This document shows, piece after piece, positions 44,628-57,600 of a stretch of DNA of 64,000 bases (positions within the stretch are counted from its first letter, which is position 1; each line of letters begins with the position of its first letter). Under the pieces are notes generated by a model that saw nothing but the letters and a program-made list of their open reading frames with translations, made no database searches and was not told the origin of the DNA. Origin of the DNA: Pelodera strongyloides (taxonomy: Eukaryota > Nematoda > Chromadorea > Rhabditida > Rhabditidae). Location: the NCBI GenBank assembly GCA_036852015.1, contig JAANDG010000059.1:310001-374000 (forward strand), given 5' to 3'. Both the position numbers and the translations under genes were made by a program.

Positions 44628-45218
44628 CTGTGAAGCTCATACTTCTGCTGTTTATTGTCGTTGTCGTCGCGCACCACATCGGAACCTGAGAAACATCGAT
44701 TTTAGGAAATTTTGCAACCTTTATCAAACAGAACTATAGAACATCTTAATTGTAATTTGCAATAGAATTAAATTTCATTGTCGATTGAATATATTTGCCC
44801 AGCGAACGTTTCGTTGAAGCCCTTTTGGAATTTTTAGACGCTCCAAGGACGGCGCATGCACAGGAAACGGAATAATTGCCGAAACCGCAAAAAAACCGTC
44901 GTAGGCCCATAAAGAAATGGTATTTACCAACAAACCATCTGGTGACTGATTCGTGACTGGATCGTGGCCACTTGGCCACCCGTTGATGAGGTTTTCGGTG
45001 AAACTTAGTCACCACATGTTTACGAAGACGGCAACAAATGGCCCCTCCAAAAAAAAACAGTGAACCGTCACCAAATATGTTAGCGAATTTCCTATGCAGC
45101 ATACTTTGCTGCTACTAAACAAATAGTCTCACCTGACTGATTGTTATCCAAGTAAAAACTATCACTCAGTGAGCCCGTTGTATCCAGAGGAGAGCCAGAG
45201 CCTAGCGACGATTGAGGA
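44628..45218 (-). CDS. Two candidate minus-strand exons in phase
   Basis: 45133-45218 (PQSSLGSGSPLDTTGSLSD, then YLDNNQSG, donor GTGAGA) joins in phase to 44628-44685 (SDVVRDDNDNKQQKYELH, acceptor TTTCTCAG). The protein is acidic and Ser-rich, like the low-complexity parts of the Tudor-like gene further along the same strand. The parent gene is not established. Confidence 0.35.
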
Positions 45219-45295
45219 CTAAACATGAAACGAATTATCCAATAGATGCTCAGGAGCTCTGCCGAACAAGTCATAAACCCATGTTAAAACTGTGT

Positions 45296-45335
45296 TTCCA
45301 CCCTTGAATAAAGGTGCACGCTCTTGAAGCGTAAA
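45296..45335 (+). repeat. Copy of the CCCTTGAATAAAGG tail repeat
   Basis: Same tail as at 2957-2995, with CTCTTGAAGCGTAAAA. Confidence 0.6.
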
Positions 45336-46601
45336 AAGAAAAAAATATTACGTAGCTCTAGATCCGTTTACAACATCCGAATCCGAGGAACCAACTTAAA
45401 GACTCTTAGAGGAAAACTTCACACCCACTAAGGTAATTCATGACTTATGACCAAGTTGATCGGGGAAGCAGTTCGTACCCTATTTCATAGTTTTGTTGGG
45501 AACTTCGGTAGCCTATCTAACATCTCATCAATTTCCCCGATACCTCCCAAAGGTATGTAACTACACAATTCCGATAATTATTTCATTAAACCACAACCAG
45601 TTACAGCACTTCAATAGTACGTCGTACGACAACTACCATACCTTCCCAAACTCCCACTGGCCGAGTCAGACCCGATCTTCTTCGCAACTGGGATGGGGAC
45701 TTGTACCCTGTCTCGTGTCTGCGTCGGTCGATCATTCGTGGGCAGTCTTAGTCTTTCAGGCCTTTCCATTCGAGACCCATTTGGTGCCGGAGGAGGACCG
45801 TAAGAGGGTGCTGGGACCTAAGATAAAGATTAAAGATAAAGTGTCATTTGGTATGTCTACAGAAGCCGGGAGTTAATCCAGCTTCCCGTCCCCTGTTGGC
45901 CAATCTACTCTGGAAACCAGCAAAGTTCAGCTAGAACATTTTAGTTACTTTTCTAGCCGTAGGCCTCAAGCCTACGTCTAGAAGAGCAGGTACGATGCCA
46001 TTGGCGTATGGTGGTTATTGAATTGGCACGCTGTAGTTTCTTACTATCCTTTATCTCTCCGAATTCAGTACGTAGAAAACTGGAAAAATTGTGCTCACTT
46101 GAAAATCGGGAGGCGCAGCGGGAATCGTCAAGTTGTACGATGAATGATAACATCGTTGAACTTTCACATCGCACGGTTGCGCCATTGAGGTCTAAAGTAG
46201 AGAAAACACTAAAAGTAAGACGGTTTGAAGAAATCAGTATGGAGTATTCATTTCCAGCTTGTCACAATTCAACTTAATCTGTTACTTGACTGGACTACAA
46301 TCCAATTTTTTTTTCCTTAGCTTATCACCAGGCCCTCGTCAGCTGCGTTCCAGACGGCGTATGAAACCACATTTCAAGGAAAACCTAGTACCTAATGACC
46401 CTAAGCTAATAAAGTGTTATCTAAAGGTCTCACCCGATCAATCGATACCAGATCCGGGGATTCCGTATGTTCATCGTCTTCAGGAATAGTCGCACAACTT
46501 TTCGTCGTCCCTCCTTCGAATGATGTCACCCGACTATCGGGAGTACCAAGGAGAGGCACGGCTGGTGGATGAACTAAATATAAAATAATATTAAACATAT
46601 T

Positions 46602-48246
46602 TCAGTCTCTAACTCTGTGCTGATTTCTGCGTGGGTCTCGGACATGAAATACACGGTCTGCAGGCCCGCTCTGCTCTATGTTGGCTTTTAAAGGGGAGTG
46701 ACACGTCATTGTGGTACCCTTATGTGCATTTGCAACACACAGTGACACAAAATGTGCACAAAAACACGGGAATATCTCACAAATGACGTGTTGGACCGCT
46801 TGAAACTTTAACTTACATCGTCCCGAACTTCCCAGAGGCACGATTAGCGTTTTCCCCGCTTGTGGACGTCGTGGGGGTGGTGGTGAAGTTGTTGATGCTG
46901 ATAGATAAGGCTGAGAAGAGGATGGGTGGTCCGATGTTGGAAACCGATTCTAGAAATCAATCAATCAATAAAACAATAAATTATTTGTGTACTGTATTTT
47001 TTCGTTAGAGAGAGGGACAGAGAAAAATATGCAACCTCAGTTACTGTGTGAAATATTAACAAAAACAAAGAACATTTTTTCACCGTGTCATGTACAGTAG
47101 CACTTTTGGTACGGATTTCAGACGAACTTCTACGCAGCTTGATACATGAATAAGGTGCTAATAACTTACACGACATAGAAATCTTTTTCGATCTACAGTA
47201 GAGTCAGATCACGTCTACAGTAGAACCAGTATGAAACATAGGGAACTCTTACCGTAGCACTTTGAGGTACCGATTCCACTGGGGTTGACGGGGTCAATAT
47301 TAGAGGAGTCAGTGAGTCGAATTCGTCCAGACGGGCCAACATCAACGCGAAGAGGCCTTTCTGAAGTTCCAAGTTTACTTAAGCTATTGTAGTTTGTAGT
47401 CTGAGTCTGAGGTCGGGTTCACAAATTTAAAGCCGTATGACGCCAATTTTGAAACGTATGTTGGACGTTTCAAAAACTGACCGTGTGGCAGGTGAACTCA
47501 CTTGCATAAAAGACGAACGTCAAATTAAGAACCTAAACTGGTCAAAATAGTGATCATGATCAATTCAGGAAACCCCTTACTATGCTGGTAACTTGTGATG
47601 ATATCTAATTTCCGACTACGATAGGTAGATCAGTATACTACCTTATTTTCCATAGATTTATCATAAATTAAATTAATTCAGGATGGCTTGTCTATGGCTC
47701 AGCCTCAGCCATCGCCCTTCTATGAAAAGCAATGATGTTCGATGTTGAGAGAGAGGGAGAGAGAGAGCAAAACGCTTACTAAGAATCTTTTCCTACAGTA
47801 CTTAATCGTTACCGCCAGCATCTTTCCTACAGTACTTAATCCTTCTCCTACTTAGAACATACTATTTATTATGAGTCCTTTTATAATCTCTAATTCAAGG
47901 ATGACTTGTCTACGTCTCAGCCATCCCCTTCCATGAACGGTAATGATGTTCCGTATTTCATTGTGAAAGAGAGAAAGAAAGTGAACAACGCGGCAATCGA
48001 ATTTCTACGCACACCGCTTAGTTCCCATATACTCAAAAGTCGACCCTTTTACAGAGTTACGAGATAATTCCGATGAGAGACGGAGAGAGAGAGAGAGAGA
48101 TAAATCAGAGAGAAAGAGAGAGAGAGAGAGTGAGAAAGCACACAGAGAGAGGGATACTGAGATACACACAGAAGCTAGAACAGAAAGATACATAGTTTAG
48201 ATGAGGTGACTCATAGATAGAAAGAGAGAGAAAGAGAGAACGAGAG

Positions 48247-48277
<31 letters not shown>

Positions 48278-49328
48278 GAGAATGAGGAGAGAAACAGAGA
48301 AACAGAGAAAGAGAGCGAGAGAGAGAGAGATCCGCAAATGGAAAGATAGACGAGAATCAGATTCCTGGTTTTGATAAGTTCAAAGCGCTTTACTCAAAAT
48401 TGCCCACCAAGAGTTAACGACATCGACTCAAATAAAATGTTGTGTGTCACGAACCAATTAACCGTCTGTGACGCCAACAATTTTCGAACACTTTCAGTCT
48501 GGTTAATTAATTAACTAAAGCCCAAATAATCGAAAACAAGGCAATTGAAATTACCTACCAGAAAGAAAAAGCTAGAAAATAGAGTCCCTGTGGTATAACT
48601 AAACAACGCTGGGGAATATGTCGCAGAATGATTTATTGCGAAACTTTGGCGTTCTCACTTTCTTAAGCCTATGGCTTAGGGAGCAGTGTTTAGGGCTTAG
48701 GGAGCTCTCAAAGTGCGTTTTGGCGTTCTTACGTTACATTAGCTTCGCGACGGCGACAGAGCGTACCAGCGTAGTCTAATCCATGTTGTCAAAAGCGATT
48801 GTTCTGTTGTTCTATGTATTATATGTGCAATATGTTCCATTCAGGAAATACACATAATAGGCACAGAAATTTGCATAAGCACATAGCATCACAGTGGTCC
48901 GTAAACATGTCAATTAAAAGTACAGTCAGATCCACCCAACAACGTCTTACTGACCCTTTTAAAGCAAACAATCGGCCGGTCTGCAAGTATGTACTTGAGA
49001 AGCGTTTCAAAAACCGGCCGCTATTTCGCTTTAAAGGGATCGGTTCACCTTAAATTGTGTCTGTTTTTTTTTGTTTCTTTATTTTCTATAAGGGGTAATA
49101 AAAATTTGGAATACAAAAAGTAGTGTTCAATTTCAATACTCACGAAGATATTATTATCCCTTATAGAAAATAAAGGAACAAAAAAAACAGACACAATTTA
49201 AGGTGAACTGATCCCTTTAACACGAAATTAACAGTAGTACCTTGCAAATCGTCTCCTTATGTGCTCCATCCTTACTGTGTTTGGAACGGCCCGCACAGCA
49301 GAGTAACATGAGGATCGCACTCTGAAAT
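46602..49328 (-). CDS. Minus-strand exon chain with a C-terminal stop, possibly the end of the Tudor-like gene
   Basis: Exons 49241-49328, 47253-47360, 46817-46949 and 46602-46657 join in phase on minus. They read LLCCAGRSKHSKDGAHKETI and CK, then KGLFALMLARLDEFDSLTPL, a Ser/Pro-rich stretch (SSSQPYLSASTTSPPPPRR), and finish RVFHVRDPRRNQHRVRD before a stop at 46602. The first segment, with C-C and a final H-K-E-T-I-C spacing, recalls the second half of a MYND zinc finger. That would fit the CPIC pair at the end of the chain 57827-53453, but an intermediate exon would be needed and was not found. A further exon-like segment (46446-46577, HPPAVPLLGTPDSRVTSFEG) does not fit this chain. Confidence 0.35.
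48065..48335. repeat. GA-rich microsatellite cluster
   Basis: Long (GA)n and GAGAAA tracts. Smaller ones lie at about 47750-47767 and 57990-58055. Confidence 0.85.
48956..49216. mobile_element. Two adjacent TTAA MITEs sharing one TTAA
   Basis: A CCGGCCG-type MITE (about 48960-49030) ends CTATTTCGCT at the TTAA of 49031-49034. The 182-bp relative of the 3326-3679 palindrome starts immediately after (49035, AGGGATCGGTTCACC) and ends at 49216 before TTAA 49217-49220. The second element appears to have used the first one's target duplication as its own target. Confidence 0.8.
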
Positions 49329-50017
49329 CTACAATAATTAATTTTCATTAAACTTGTACAGTTTCCAAATTTAGTGTTTAGATCAATTAATTGACTAAAA
49401 AAACAGAGCGCAAGCAAAACTGTCAAACATACGCCGAAAATTTACCAACACTTCAAGGAAAAGCTTGCGAGGCTAACTATAAAGGAAATCGTGAAACAGG
49501 TGTAGAAAGGGAAACTAAATTTAGTAAAAATCCGAATTTGGTAGTTAGCTTCGAACGAATGGCGTGCGAAATCGAGCGCTGCAATCTAAGGGCGGGGAGG
49601 CTTCTGCTTGGTAGAGGGATCAAATGTCTGAAGAGTGGGGTTGGGGTGATTCTCCCCTGGGGATACTTAGACACTGGGAAAGTAAGGAGGGAGAGGGAGA
49701 TGGGGAGTGAAGAGGAAGAGAGAGGAACCGTGACTCTTCATCCTAATATAGAAAAAAGGATGAATGAAATGATCACTGGGGAATTGACACACAAACTGCA
49801 ATGTGGCATTTTGAATATGTGCACTTTTTTTAGTTTGTTACTTTGGATTACAAGGTGAAAACTTTAGGTATGCATTGAGTAAGCCGCTGATACGCCAATT
49901 CCACGCGAACTATGGTGCGCTGCTGGCGCACCCTCAATTTTCTGGGGTGACTGTTCCATACAATTACTTGCCACGCAAGGGGTACGCGGCTTGCTCTTGG
50001 CCAACGGACCTATGCTG

Positions 50018-50121
50018 GTTTTATGATTAGAGAGAATATATACTAGGCTAGACTTTATGATTAGAGAGAATATATACTAGGCTAGACTTTATGATTAGAG
50101 AGAATATATACTAGGCTAGAC
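50018..50121. repeat. 34-bp tandem repeat, three copies
   Basis: Unit starts TTATGATTAGAGAGAATATA and ends CTAGGCTAGACT. The copies appear identical. Confidence 0.95.
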
Positions 50122-50717
50122 ATGCGAAAAAATCATCCGCCTACCTTACTTCCGTCTGTTGCACGTCGTTTATGGGAGTAAGAAATGGCTCTTCGGCGAT
50201 ATTTATAAGCGCTATATATGTATTTATGAGGACAGTCAAAGAAATGGGGATATAAGATAGAATACACGACAAGTCAGGAAAATAAAACTAAATAAATATT
50301 CTCGCAAGTACAAGCGCTGGCAAAGGATATTTATGAGAACCTAAGCCTAAGGCCTAAAGGAGGATTATGCATGTATTGTTGGGTAGGAGGAGTTGTTCTA
50401 ACTAAGACGTAAACTATCTCCAGAACCTAAAAACTTTGAACACTAGTGACTACAACACAAATCTATCAAAAGTCGGATGACTACAACACAAATCTAACAA
50501 AATTACTAAGGAAACTCTTTTGTCAATTTGATAATAATTATTTATTTCACTACCATCATTAGCAAATAAGCACACAAGAAAGACGTTTACCGGTTTCTGG
50601 CCCATAACGGGATCTCAACAAAAATTTTCACACCTTACAGATCAAACGGATGGATAAATCTAGCTGCAAGTGTCAATCATAGATCAATCCTAATACTTAT
50701 GTAAAAAATCAAAAGAA

Positions 50718-50905
50718 AAGGTAATTACACAATTGTTCAAAAACTGACTCGCAAAGATAATTACAAAATTGTTCACTGACTCGCGAAGATAATTACACAA
50801 TTGCTCAAAGACTGACTCACACAGATAATTACGATTGCTCATAAATTGACTAACAAGGATAATTACACAATTGCTCAAAAACTGACTCACAAAGAAAATT
50901 ACACA
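50718..50905. repeat. About 36-bp tandem repeat, five to six diverged copies
   Basis: Unit contains GATAATTACACAATTGCTCA followed by AAAACTGACTCACAAA. Copies vary by substitutions and short deletions. Confidence 0.85.
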
Positions 50906-51059
50906 AAAAATCTAAAAATCAACCCACCAAGCAAAGCGTCGCCGATCCCAGGAATAACAGCAAAACAATCGCCGTGTCCACCGATATTGGAATGTGCAGT
51001 AATGGAAAATGTGGTAGCTGCATTTCCCAGCCAGTCTTTTAGTCAGGCTGCAGGCTAGC

Positions 51060-52560
51060 CGGTTAATAAGGCACCAGGTTCTAGCTTTGTCCAAACCTTG
51101 GCCAAACCTCAGCACTTGCAAATCAGAATCACAAAATAGACCCTAACTATGACCCTCAATAACAAAGTAAATCATGTTCTTGTGCCGAGCATCAATGTCA
51201 AAATAGTTTTCTAATTGTAAGAGGTTAAGCTTCGCAATGCTCGCCTCTCGTCGAAGCGCCAAATTCTAAGTCTTCGACACATAGGGCCCTAAGAAACGGG
51301 GCCTCCCACGTTTACAAATCACTCCCTTAGGGTTTAGGGGTTTAGGCGGGCCCCGCGCGACGTTATTTCTATTAACCGCGACTGATTCACATCAAGTGTG
51401 CATAGGGACACAATAGGGCACCACATCGCAATTTGCATACAATACACATCAATTACCGAGCTAGGGCATGCCGAGCAACGGGGCCCAGCGAGCACACAAG
51501 GGTAAGTTAATTAGACTAAGTGATGTAGAGACAAAGACAAAGAGAAGAAAGAACAATGTGCTAAAATTTGCTTCCGATTATATATATTTATTAAATGTCT
51601 ATGATAATTACATTACATTCAATCGCATAAATCATAATTAATAACATCATACACAATACTGTCAGTTTAAAAAATAAGCAAATTTAACAAAGAACACGAT
51701 AAGCAACAAGCAAGTAAAGTGTAAAGCTCATAAAGTAATGTTTATTGAAAAAAGTTACACTACGAGATCAAGAGTTATAAACTTTCTTCAGTAAACAAAA
51801 CAGTTTTCAGTTCTGCTAATTTAGAAAACTTCTAATTATCGAAGAACAAGAGAGAAGCTCAAGGACATAATCTAAAGCTTGTTTCAGTTAGGTTATTGAC
51901 ATTTTCAAATCTTATAATTCGGTTCACTAATTTATCTAACGTCCAAGTCTTACAACTCAACCAAGTGCACCTCTAAAGATGCCGAAGCTTAGAGAACTTA
52001 AGGGTTTTAAGTAAAAAGCCATAGAGCATAAATCCTAATTGCCTAATTATAAGTCTTCACCAATATATTCAAGCCTGTACTAAAACTGATTGTGACATCT
52101 TTCACCTAGTCTGAACACCAACTGCTAGAACTCGAACCTATAATGCACATGGTGAAACGTATCTGCCTTGGTCAAGTTTCAGTCACTTCTGAATTTGCAA
52201 TAAAAAGGAATAGACCAATAATCTACACACAAATTTGCACTGAATGGGTGGGTATCAGTATCATGCTGGAAATCACAACCAAGTTACCGTACTCTAACCG
52301 AAGCGCATACCTATTAGTTTCATTTGAGATTTCGGAAAAATATTTTATTAGTTTTGCAAATTCGGGTCTTTGGACAATTACCCTACCAAATATTATAAGC
52401 ACTTATTGAGTCGTTGAAACGCATGCCTATTAGTTTCAGTTCAGACTTTGGTAAAGAATACTAGTAGTGTTACGTAACGTAGTCGTTCTTTGTTGTTTTT
52501 ACACAGAGAGTATTCAGACACCACCAATTACCCTGCCAAATATTACAAGCACTTAGAGAG
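51060..52560. other. AT-rich stretch with old repeats, no gene recognised
   Basis: From about 52290 to 52560 it carries inverted-orientation copies of the repeat seen at 58490-59340 (landmarks AATTACCCTACCAAATATTA and CACTTATTGAGT). The remainder shows nothing I can name. Confidence 0.4.
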
Positions 52561-52772
52561 TTGCTCGTAAATATATGTTTATTTTGATGGGCCTGTCCCT
52601 TTAAGTTCTCTAAGCTTCAGTAGGGGTTGCATCTTTAGAGGTGCACTTCTTTGAGTTGTGTTGATGCTTGAGCAGGTTGAATGAATTTCGAATTCGAACG
52701 ATTTTAGACTGGCCCCAGCCTAACTGTACTGTAAGACCGTGCTTTAGATTATTTCCTTGGGCTTCTTTTTTG

Positions 52773-53029
52773 CTGCTAATTTTGTACGATCGTCCACGGG
52801 AATCGTACAAAATTAGCATAGGATACATTGGATTTGCTTATCATATGCAAATTTTCCAAATGGGCTAGTATTTCGCTTTAAAGCCATATAAAAGCCTGTT
52901 TTTGAATCGTTGCTGGACTCCTTAATTCTCACTCTCACGTAATTCCCGCAAACAACTACGTGATTCTCGAACTTCATCACGGGCTACAGTTGCACAACAC
53001 ACGTTTCAAAAACCGGATGCTATACCGCT
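52773..53029. mobile_element. Adjacent MITE pair sharing TTAA 52878-52881
   Basis: The right half of a CATATGCAAATTTTCC-type palindromic MITE (about 52773-52877, full copies at 30296-30464 and 31825-31986) ends GTATTTCGCT at TTAA. A CCGG-type MITE begins at once (52882, AGCCATATAAAAGCCTG) and ends at 53029 before TTAA. Another copy of its left end (TATATAAAAGCCTGTTTTTG) at about 53210-53235 runs straight into a CT microsatellite. Confidence 0.7.
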
Positions 53030-53235
53030 TTAACTTTTGTTTCAATCACCACTTAAACCTCAGATTTAAGTTCGACCAATTTATCAATGAAATTGCTCAT
53101 CCAGCACTACAACTTTCTCCCGTGTACAATCATCACACGCTGGAACTCTGATCACAATGAATGAGGGCTGAGCCTGATGGACCTGGAATAAATTATATGA
53201 AAAATTAGAGCTATATAAAAGCCTGTTTTTGAATC

Positions 53236-53271
53236 TCTCTCTCTCCCTCTCTCTCTCTCTCTCACTCTCTT

Positions 53272-53328
<57 letters not shown>
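53236..53328. repeat. (CT)n microsatellite
   Basis: Nearly uninterrupted CTCTCT for about 90 bp, directly after a truncated MITE end. Confidence 0.9.
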
Positions 53329-53330
<2 letters not shown>

Positions 53331-53452
53331 GTTCGGGACCAGCCTATGATGTCCTTTCCCATTATTTTAATGGATGTATATTTCTTATATATTTCGATTT
53401 CATTATATTTCTTGAATTTTACTAAGCTTTCCTATAATATACGGATACTCAC

Positions 53453-54565
53453 CTTTCGCGCACATATCGGGCAGCAAAAATTCGGGGCCGGATTCTCTTG
53501 TGTCGAGCTAGCCTAAAACAACGAATCACGTTACTTTAATTTCCACGAACTGATAAGGAGAAACAAAGTAGGTATGCATATAAGCACGCAAGGACGACGT
53601 ACGCACACGCCCCTAAAAAACTAATAAGTGCCATAATCAACCGACCTTATGTTGGCCAAATGAATCCTGATGCGCTCTCTTTGTGACGACACCACCGGAG
53701 TATCTGCAAAAATATAGGTACTCCTTATACTTCCCCAAGTTACCGTTACGGTAGATCGCTCAACTCTAGCTCTGCAGTATCAAAGTCGGTAACTTCTCTT
53801 ACAGCTATGGAGCAGCTTTCATCTTAACGTTCTCCTTATCGTTGCACCAGAGCCAGCAAGCCTTGCTAACATCATAGAGTTACAATCATGAAGCATAATA
53901 AGACATAGCTTAATCCTCGGTTATGGTAGCTCGAGCTCAAGTTACCAGTCTCACCCTTCATGATCCTATCTAACAGCGTTAGCCAAGCACACATACACAA
54001 GGGCGTGAGAACTTTAGGGTTACGGTATTTCCAACACGACTTGGCTAACATTCAAGCGAAATACCGTTCCGGTTTTGAAACGCATCGTGGTCAATGTATT
54101 CGTATGCAGCTTATGCTAATTTGCTCAAATTTAGCTTGATTTTTTATTCTAATTTACATTCATTTGCCTAAGCTGCATAAGAATGCTGGTGTACTCGATG
54201 TGTTTTAAAAACCGACCGGTGTTTCGCTTTAAGGCTGAGGTAGAATCTCAGGCTCACCCTTCATGATCTCCCCTATGTCCGGGTTTCAGTGTCACGTCTT
54301 CCTCGTCCACCCACTCAAAGTGACCGTCTTCGAATTGGACTTTGAAGCCGGCGCCCACGCGAACGTATCTGCAAGTCGACAGTATAATCACAGCAAGCAC
54401 CCATGCCTCCCTCCTTCTCTCTCTCCCTCTCTCTCTCGCTCTCTTTCTTTCTTTCTTTCTAGTCTACATCTTCACTCTCTCTCCACATTATCATCCTCTC
54501 TCTCTTTCTCTCAGCCTCCCATCCTCCCTCTCCCTCCCTTTCTTTATTTCTTTGTATTCTACACC

Positions 54566-54607
<42 letters not shown>

Positions 54608-57600
54608 ACACTACTTAGCTCTCTTTATCTACACTATCTTCCCCTCCTCTTTCTCTGGGCCCATACTCTCTCTCTCCCTCTACATCAACTCTCCTCTTCT
54701 CTCCCTTTCTCTCACTAATTCCTCTCTCTCCTTACGGCACGTACAGTACCCTCACATACAAATTCCACAGTGATCTGCCCTCACCTGACTGTCGCTGGTA
54801 CCAACTTGCCATCTTTCCTCACCTCAACCTGCTCACCAATCAACTGCTGAGGTTGGAGCCCAGAACCTGAAAATATAGAAATTACTGTAATTACTGTAAC
54901 AGATCTTAACTACATAATGGAAGAAAACAGTGTGAAACTAGTTGAAATGACTTTTCGTCAAGAAACAAGAGCAAAGGTTGTTAGTAACAGCGCTAATAAA
55001 TAGCTAGCTATCTAAGATGGGGTTTCCAAGTATGATGAAAGTTTACCGTACTTTGGAACTACACGAGAATGTTGTTTTAAATGTCCATATTAAATATGCA
55101 GGCTTCGAGCATAACTACGGCAGTATTGACAGAAACACGGACATTTTTTGGAACACTTGGAAAACCCACGACTTCTCGAGGACAGCTGAGCCACTTGAAC
55201 GTGCTCCGCTTGTGTACGTTCCTCTGTTTAATCAGTTTCTTTATTTTTTCACTTTTATAAATAAAGAGTTAAAGACCTCACCACTAGACGATGACGGATA
55301 CTGCGTATCCGGATTAGAAAAAGTCGTCGACTGACCATTCTTCGATGGTTCAACTTGAACCTGAAAAATTCAGTCATACAAGCTCAGAAAAAACAGCGCT
55401 TCGGTCCACAGAATAAAAAAAATCATTAAGCGCGGCATGCACGAAAACTAGAGTGGTCTCCCTAGCATCGCCTATGTAGAAAACAAAGAGCGAACTACAG
55501 TTTGTCATATGGCTAGGTGGGTAGCCCTTATTATCGTGCAGAACTTACATAATGCATAAGAAAATTTGAAAACCCCAAACCACACCTGAGACAGTTTTTC
55601 ACGTTTCGGAATTGGTGCCTCATGTTGAGGCGATCGATGTTCACTGATCTTCATTTTCATTTCGCCTTTTCCCCTAAATATGCACGTACAAGTTTCAAGA
55701 TAGGATAACAGGAACAACCCCGAGCGGAAATGGCTCCACGTCAGTTCACGGATGTGCATTTGAACTTAGCTTACTATTCAAAAGCCGCAAAGGTCAAAAT
55801 ATAGGAATACAAAGGGGAACACTCAGCACTCACAATCGTGCGCCGCTAGGGACAGCGAGCGAGAGAACCCGTGAGATTCCTTGGTCAGAAAGAGATCGAA
55901 CATCCACACCGGCATCCATCAATTGCTGGGTGGAGAACTAAAAGAAAGTGGATTAGTATAATAAGACCACCTAGAAAGAAGACCACCCGGTAAGTAAGAA
56001 GACAACCCAGTAAGTAGGAGGATCACCCAGTAAGTAAGAAGACCACCCAGTAAGCAAGACGACCGACCAACCAGTAAGTAGGCGGACCACCCAGTAAGTA
56101 AGAAGACCACCCTATAAGTAGGAGGACTACCAAGTAAGCAAGACGACCGACCACCCAGTAAGTAGGAGGACCACCCGGTAAGTACGACGACCACCTCGTA
56201 AGTAATAGACCACCCAGGGAGCAAGAAAATCACAAAGTAGGTAAGAAGACCACCAGTACGCAAGCAGGACGACCACCTAGTAAGTAGGAGGACCACCCGG
56301 TAAGTACGACGTCCACCACGTAAGTAATAGACCACCCAGGGAGCAAGAAAATCACAAAGCAGGTAAGAAGACCACCCAGTAAGCAAGCAGGACGACCGCC
56401 TAGTAAGTAAGTAAGACCACCCAAAAGGTAAAAAGGTCAACCCGGTAAAAAAGAAGCCCTCCCATTTTTTTTTTAAGTAATAAGACCACCCAGCAAATAA
56501 GAAGACCACCCAGTGGTTGCAAGTTAGAAAACTCACAAAAAACTCCTGCCCTTGGCAGTCTGTCAACTGCAAACCCGTATCGGTGACGAATATCGTAGCT
56601 GAAGAGTCGTCAGCTGAAATATCAGTGTAAAATACTTGAAACTCGTACGCGCATAACACAGTGAAGTCGCCTTCACGCTACAAGATCAACCGATCAACGC
56701 AAACTGAACGAAGAAAATGTCTCTCCCAACTTGCAGCAAGATTATCAGAAGAAGTGTAAATATGCTGCACTAAGGTGACTAAGGAACAAAGAACAAAGTA
56801 GCTTTATCTACCTTCAAATCAACAAAACATACGGTAGTGTTGTGTGGTGTGCTCCTCATCAGCTCCTCCCGTATTCCTCTCTCCTCCTTCATTATCGTCT
56901 TCATTTACGATTGACATTATTGATTGAATCTGAACACTACTTCATACTAATTGGGTTTCCAAAGTATGGTGAAAATGTACAGTGCCTTGGAACTACAGGA
57001 GAGTATTTTTTTCCATATTATATATGCAGGTTTCGTGCAGAAATACGGTAGTATTTACAGAATCACACCGAATTTTTGGAATACTTGGAAACACCATTAA
57101 GACAAATAAAATAATACAGTAGTAGTACGTACATGTATGGGGCTCTTTTAAGCAAAACGAACATGGTCTGTTTGGCCATGTAACAGTGAAACCATAATTA
57201 CATTTTAATTAAGGGTCGAAACGGGGCGTCGTGTTATTAGAAAGGCACGATCACTTTCTCTACATTTAATATGTTGTTACATTAAATGACTCTTATTTAC
57301 GCTGTTCTCCAATCTTCAATCTTCCTTTTATTTGCTCTTTAATTAAGAAACATTAACTGACCTGTTCACGTGACAACTCATCGGTACCGTCTTCCACACT
57401 CGCCATACGCAAGCCAGAATTGGGCAGCTGTAAATAACGAATGAAGAACAATTTCAATTGTGACCTTGTATGTAATGAGTACATCTCGCCCGAGGTTCAC
57501 TATCTGCCAAAGACCAAAATAGCAAGACAGCAGATGCTGGGCCAAAAAGGAAAACCAGTACCAAAGGCCATATTCTCCCTACGATTCCCTCGGGAAAATA

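Noticed and set aside
45490..45876. Plus-strand frame of 127 codons ending SFGMSTEAGS
   Set aside because: It lies on the opposite strand to the surrounding exon chains, has no clear splice partners and no recognised motif. It may be a gene relic but cannot be supported.
46580..46602. A 23-nt intron between 46577 and 46602 joining two minus-strand open segments
   Set aside because: The frame can be made to fit, but the preceding exon then fails in phase, and a plain stop at 46602 gives a simpler terminal exon. Too short to accept without transcripts.
47700..48340. Candidate CRISPR-like or regular-spacer array
   Set aside because: Only GA microsatellites and irregular spacing; the genome is eukaryotic.
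54263..54773. Overlapping plus-strand frames rich in Ser/Leu
   Set aside because: They are translations of the CT microsatellite at 54410-54730.
55919..56659. Long minus-strand frame rich in Leu/Gly/Ser repeats (246 codons)
   Set aside because: It runs through the minisatellite at 55950-56515; the frame is open because of the repeat unit. Only the segment 56537-56613 is a real exon, in one of its frames.
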